Source of the DNA: Cedecea davisae DSM 4568
GTDB lineage: Bacteria; Pseudomonadota; Gammaproteobacteria; Enterobacterales; Enterobacteriaceae
Assembly (NCBI RefSeq): GCF_000412335.2
Contig: NZ_KE161030.1
Span: forward strand, 3,199,900 to 3,263,899
Direction: 5' to 3'
DNA length: 64,000 nt
This document shows positions 57,409-64,000 of this stretch, piece after piece; within the stretch, counting starts at the first letter, position 1; every line of letters begins with the position of its first letter. Position numbers and translations under genes: made by a program. The notes beneath the pieces are model-generated. The model was not told the DNA's origin and searched no databases. It saw only the letters and a program-made list of their open reading frames with translations.

Positions 57409-59109
57409 GTGCACGAAATCCTTAATATGCTGCTGGCGGTGTTCGATCGCGCGGCGCTGATGCTTATTTGCCTGTTCTTCCTGATCCGCATCAGGTTGTT
57501 CCGCGAGCTGCTGCACAAAAATGCCCACACGCCAAAAGAGCTGCTGGCCGTTACCGCCATATTTTCCATGTTCGCGCTGTTCAGCACCTGGTCCGGCGTG
57601 CCTGTAGAAGGCTCGCTGGTGAATGTGCGAATTATTGCCGTGATGTCGGGGGGGATTTTGTTCGGGCCGTGGGTCGGGATCATTACCGGGCTTATCGCCG
57701 GAACCCACCGCTACCTGATAGACATCGGCGGTATCACCGCCATTCCCTGTTTTATCACCAGCATTCTGGCCGGTATTATCGCCGGTTGGATCAACCGCAA
57801 AGTGCCCAAAGACCGGCACTGGCGCGTGGGGATAATCGGCGGCATGTTATGCGAGACCATGACCATGATTCTGGTCGTGGCCTGGGCACCTTCGACCGCG
57901 CTGGGCCTCGATATCGTGTCAAAAATCGGCGTGCCGATGATTCTCGGCTCGGTATCGATAGGTTTTATTATTCTGCTGGTGCGCAGCGTGGAGGGCGAAA
58001 AAGAAGCCAGCGCCGCTCGCCAGGCCAAGTTGGCGCTGGATATTGCCAATAAAACGCTGCCGCTGTTCCGCAAGGTCAACAGCGAGTCGCTGCGCCAGGT
58101 CTGTAAGATTATCCGCGAAGATATTGATGCTGACGCGGTGGCGATAACCGATACCGAAAAGGTGCTGGCCTACGTCGGGCTGGGGGAAAGTAATTACCAT
58201 GAGAACGACCAGGCGTTCAGCCCGCGCACCCGTAAAGCGCTGAAAGAAGGCCGTATTATCATCCGCAACGATGACGAAGCCTGGCGCACGCCGGAGATTC
58301 ACTCGCTGATTATTATTCCGCTGTGGGAAAAGGGCGTCGTAACCGGCACGCTGAAAATTTATTATCGCCATGCCCACCAGATAACCTCGACGCTACAGGA
58401 AATGGCCGTTGGCCTGTCGCAGATTATCTCCACTCAGCTGGAGGTTTCGCGGGCAGAGCAATTAAGAGAGATGGCGAACAAAGCCGAACTGCGGGCGCTG
58501 CAAAGTAAGATAAACCCGCACTTCCTGTTTAACGCGCTCAATGCTATCTCCTCCTCCATTCGCCTGAATCCGGACACCGCGCGGCAGCTTATCGTCAATC
58601 TGTCACGCTATCTGCGCTATAACATCGAGCTGAATGACGACGAGCTTATCGACATCCGCAAAGAGCTTTACCAGATAAAGGATTATATCGCCATTGAGCA
58701 GGCGCGCTTCGGCGACAAGCTGACGGTGATTTATAACATCGATGAAGAGGTAAATTGCCGCATTCCGAGCCTGCTTATCCAACCGCTGGTTGAAAACGCC
58801 ATCGTGCACGGCATTCAGCCCTGCAAAGGTAAAGGCGTGGTGACGATAAGTATTGAAGAGAGCGGCAACCGGGTGCGCATTGCGGTTCGGGATACCGGCA
58901 ACGGTATCGATCCGAAGGTGATTGAGCGCGTGGAGAATAACGAAATGCCGGGCAATAAAATCGGCCTGCTGAACGTGCATCACCGCGTTCAGCTGCTGTA
59001 CGGCGAAGGGCTGATCATTCGTCGCCTGGAGCCGGGAACCGAGATTGCGTTTTATGTACCGCGCGCCGTCCCAGCCGCCGTTCGCCCACAGGAAGGGAAA
59101 GAAGCATGA
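57409..59109 (+). CDS. ypdA: Sensor histidine kinase YpdA (PyrS-type)
   Basis: Membrane sensor of the LytS family; in E. coli it responds to pyruvate and acts with YpdB. The GTG at 57409 gives 566 residues and [13 protein letters not shown], as E. coli (565). Six N-terminal membrane helices (about 1-200, 5TM-LYT type), a GAF-like domain (about 225-340), a His_kinase region with [15 protein letters not shown] (about 367-381) and an ATPase domain ([16 protein letters not shown], about 455-470). It overlaps ypdB by 4 bp. Confidence 0.96.
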   Translation: MHEILNMLLAVFDRAALMLICLFFLIRIRLFRELLHKNAHTPKELLAVTAIFSMFALFSTWSGVPVEGSLVNVRIIAVMSGGILFGPWVGIITGLIAGTHRYLIDIGGITAIPCFITSILAGIIAGWINRKVPKDRHWRVGIIGGMLCETMTMILVVAWAPSTALGLDIVSKIGVPMILGSVSIGFIILLVRSVEGEKEASAARQAKLALDIANKTLPLFRKVNSESLRQVCKIIREDIDADAVAITDTEKVLAYVGLGESNYHENDQAFSPRTRKALKEGRIIIRNDDEAWRTPEIHSLIIIPLWEKGVVTGTLKIYYRHAHQITSTLQEMAVGLSQIISTQLEVSRAEQLREMANKAELRALQSKINPHFLFNALNAISSSIRLNPDTARQLIVNLSRYLRYNIELNDDELIDIRKELYQIKDYIAIEQARFGDKLTVIYNIDEEVNCRIPSLLIQPLVENAIVHGIQPCKGKGVVTISIEESGNRVRIAVRDTGNGIDPKVIERVENNEMPGNKIGLLNVHHRVQLLYGEGLIIRRLEPGTEIAFYVPRAVPAAVRPQEGKEA

Positions 59110-59834
59110 AGGTCATCATTGTAGAAGACGAATTCCTCGCCCAGCAGGAGCTTAGCTGGCTGATTAAAAATCACAGCGAGATGGAGATTGTCGCCTCTTT
59201 TGACGACGGGATGGACGTGCTCAAATATTTACAGCATCACGAAGTGGACGCCATCTTTCTCGACATCAATATTCCGTCGCTGGACGGCGTGCTGCTGGCT
59301 CAGAACATCAGCAAGTTCGCCCATAAGCCGTTTATCGTGTTTATTACCGCCTGGAAAGAGCACGCGGTTGAGGCTTTCGAGCTGGAGGCTTTTGACTACA
59401 TTCTGAAGCCCTACCAGGAGTCGCGCATCATCGGCATGCTGCAAAAGCTGGAGGCCGCTTATCAGCAGGTGTCCCAGCCAGCGGCCAGCCATGAAAACCG
59501 CGAAGCCACCACGATAAATCTGATGAAGGACGAGCGGATTATCGTTACCGACATCAACGATATTTACTACGCCGAAGCCCACGAAAAAATGACCTTCGTG
59601 TATACACGCCGCGAGTCTTACGTGATGCCGATGAACATTACTGAATTTTGCAGCCGCCTGCCGGAGAGTCATTTCTTCCGCTGCCACCGTTCTTACGTGG
59701 TTAACCTGAGCAAAATTCGCGAGATAGAGCCGTGGTTCAATAACACCTACATATTGCGCCTGCGCGACCTGGATTTTCAGGTGCCGGTGAGCCGCAGCAA
59801 GGTGAAAGAGTTCAGGCAGCTGATGCGCCTTTAG
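59106..59834 (+). CDS. ypdB: LytTR response regulator YpdB (PyrR-type)
   Basis: Receiver domain about 1-120 with the phosphorylated aspartate in [12 protein letters not shown] (about residue 55) and the [13 protein letters not shown] switch region, then a LytTR DNA-binding domain about 135-240 ([15 protein letters not shown]). In E. coli it activates the transporter gene yhjX. 242 residues (E. coli 244). Same operon as ypdA. Confidence 0.96.
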   Translation: MKVIIVEDEFLAQQELSWLIKNHSEMEIVASFDDGMDVLKYLQHHEVDAIFLDINIPSLDGVLLAQNISKFAHKPFIVFITAWKEHAVEAFELEAFDYILKPYQESRIIGMLQKLEAAYQQVSQPAASHENREATTINLMKDERIIVTDINDIYYAEAHEKMTFVYTRRESYVMPMNITEFCSRLPESHFFRCHRSYVVNLSKIREIEPWFNNTYILRLRDLDFQVPVSRSKVKEFRQLMRL

Positions 59835-59874
59835 AGGGAGAGATGGCGGGCGCAGTAGCTACGCCCGCGCAATA

Positions 59875-60840
59875 TTACAGAACCTGCCCCAGCGTCTGGC
59901 GAAGATGCGCCCCGGCGCCCACCAGCCCCGGCTGGTCGTGAACAATCAGGTAAACAGGGATGTCCTTCACGTACTCTTTAAAGCGGCCTTTATCTTCAAA
60001 CCCGCCGCGGAAGCCGGAAGCTTTAAAGAACTCAAGGAAACGCGGCACAATCCCGCCTGCAATATAAACCCCGCCAAAGGTGCTCATATTCAGCGCCAGG
60101 TTACCGCCAAAGCGCCCCAGAATAACGCAGAACAGAGACAATGCCCGGCGGCAGTCGGTGCAGCTGTCATCTACCGCACGTTCGGTAATATCCTTCGGCT
60201 GGTAGTTTTCCGGCTCGCGGCCGTCGGCTTTAACGATAGCGCGGTACAAATTCACCAGGCCCGGGCCTGAGAGTATACGCTCGTTAGAGACGTGGCCTAT
60301 CTCCTGGCGCAGCTGGTGAAGAATAATCCCCTCTTCTTCGCTGTTCGGCGCAAAGTCCGAGTGGCCACCCTCACCCGGCAGGCTTATCCAGCGCTTATCG
60401 ACATGCACCAGATGCGACACGCCCAGCCCGGTTCCGGCCCCGTAAACCACGACCGGTTTACCCTCGACCGGCTTGTCTCCGCCAAACTGGATCAGGTGTT
60501 CCGGTTTCATCATCGGAATGGCCATTGAAACAGCGGTAAAGTCGTTAATAATTTCCAGATGGCTGAAGCCAAGATTTTTCTTCATTTCGGACGTGGAAAA
60601 CGCCCATGTGTGGTTGGTCATTGCCACCCAGTCACCGGTTACCGGGCAGGCGATAGCCACGCAGCCGGACTGCACGCTGATGTCATGCTCTTTGAGATAA
60701 TGCTGGATAACTGCTTCGAGGCTCGGAAAGTCCAGCCCGGAGTAAGTCTTCGCTTGTGAAATATCACCATTACTCAAATCGCATAGAGCCAGACGTGCAT
60801 TGGTGCCGCCGACATCTCCCACCAAAGCATATTTTGTCAT
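59875..60840 (-). CDS. glk: Glucokinase
   Basis: Phosphorylates free glucose with ATP. N-terminal phosphate loop [12 protein letters not shown] (about 8-19), substrate-site INDFTAV (about 98-104) and second nucleotide motif YGAGTGLG (about 134-141). The ATG at 60840 (MTKYALVG) gives 321 residues as in E. coli; two further upstream codons are not required. Convergent with ypdB; a GC-rich hairpin (59844-59866) lies between. Confidence 0.96.
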   Translation of the reverse strand: MTKYALVGDVGGTNARLALCDLSNGDISQAKTYSGLDFPSLEAVIQHYLKEHDISVQSGCVAIACPVTGDWVAMTNHTWAFSTSEMKKNLGFSHLEIINDFTAVSMAIPMMKPEHLIQFGGDKPVEGKPVVVYGAGTGLGVSHLVHVDKRWISLPGEGGHSDFAPNSEEEGIILHQLRQEIGHVSNERILSGPGLVNLYRAIVKADGREPENYQPKDITERAVDDSCTDCRRALSLFCVILGRFGGNLALNMSTFGGVYIAGGIVPRFLEFFKASGFRGGFEDKGRFKEYVKDIPVYLIVHDQPGLVGAGAHLRQTLGQVL

Positions 60841-61043
60841 TCTCAAACAGCTCCGCTAAAGTCAGAATAAGTTCTGGCAACACTGTAAAAGTAGCCAGCC
60901 GAAACAACAACGACCATCATCCTGCTGCGGCTTGATTGTTGAACCAGGTCACATTCTGGCTTTACCGTTTCAGCCCTGTTTGCAATGCGGCTTCTGGCTT
61001 TCGGGCGCGGAGCCGTTCGGCCCCCCTATTTTAAGGACTGACT

Positions 61044-63946
<2,903 letters not shown>

Positions 63947-64000
63947 CTATGGGTGCTTGCTGTGAGTATTGGAGAATCGGGATCGGTGTCGAGAATATAT

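Noticed and set aside
57205-57819. A 204-codon minus-strand open frame over the ypdA start
   Set aside because: Overlaps the conserved beginning of ypdA and the structured element, with low-complexity sequence; no family match recognised.

Overview
The window is a chromosomal stretch of an enteric gammaproteobacterium (Enterobacteriaceae). The gene order dedD-folC-accD-dedA-truA-usg-pdxB-flk-yfcJ-fabB-mnmC-yfcL-epmC-yfcA-mepA-aroC-prmB-smrB-sixA-fadJI-yfcZ-fadL, and further on mlaA-yfdC-argW and ypdK-alaC-ypdAB-glk-yfeO, follows the Escherichia coli backbone closely, but the coding sequence is GC-rich, protein identity to E. coli is clearly below that of a sister species, and several blocks are absent from E. 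coli K-12. An ipdC gene after yfeO is typical of Enterobacter/Cedecea-like genera. The genus cannot be fixed from sequence alone.

Layout. 1-24.8 kb is conserved backbone: cell envelope (dedD, dedA, mepA), folate, fatty acid synthesis (accD, fabB), tRNA/protein modification (truA, mnmC, epmC, prmB, smrB), pyridoxal and chorismate (pdxB, aroC), and anaerobic beta-oxidation with fatty acid uptake (fadIJ, fadL), with recognisable FadR and FabR operators. 24.9-30.8 kb is an accessory operon of four overlapping genes: three SPFH/band-7 (HflK/HflC-like) membrane proteins, one with a histidine-rich N-terminus, and a P1B-type metal ATPase. 31.0-38.0 kb holds mlaA directly behind a complete ccmABCDEFGH cytochrome c maturation operon, inserted between mlaA and yfdC, a place where E. 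coli has no ccm genes. 38.2-42.0 kb has yfdC, tRNA-Arg(CCU) argW, yaiL, ymjA, a pseudouridine synthase and a small DUF4160/DUF2442 pair.

42.0-50.0 kb looks like a polyamine-oxidation module: a triheme cytochrome c, a Tat-exported spermidine-dehydrogenase-like flavoprotein, an aminobutyraldehyde-dehydrogenase-like enzyme, a FadR-type GntR regulator, a free-standing Cache-like sensor protein and an amino acid/GABA-type permease. A shared inverted repeat (ACATAA-N6-TTATGT) lies in front of both the dehydrogenase and the permease and is a candidate operator. The triheme cytochrome needs c-type haem attachment, so the ccm operon and this module probably form one functional unit: periplasmic amine oxidation feeding the respiratory chain. 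50.1-53.5 kb carries a Fic protein with three 12-bp iterons in its leader, an orphan pxpA-like gene and a DHA2 multidrug-type transporter.

53.9-64.0 kb returns to backbone: ypdK, alaC, a DUF1479 gene, the pyruvate-sensing pair ypdA/ypdB, glk, yfeO and ipdC. Between the DUF1479 gene and ypdA lies a 380-bp non-coding element with nested inverted repeats and many hairpins that I could not assign to a known family. No CRISPR array, rRNA, insertion sequence or prophage gene was recognised. Four copies of a CCCTC-rich hairpin repeat sit in gene junctions of the first 18.5 kb.
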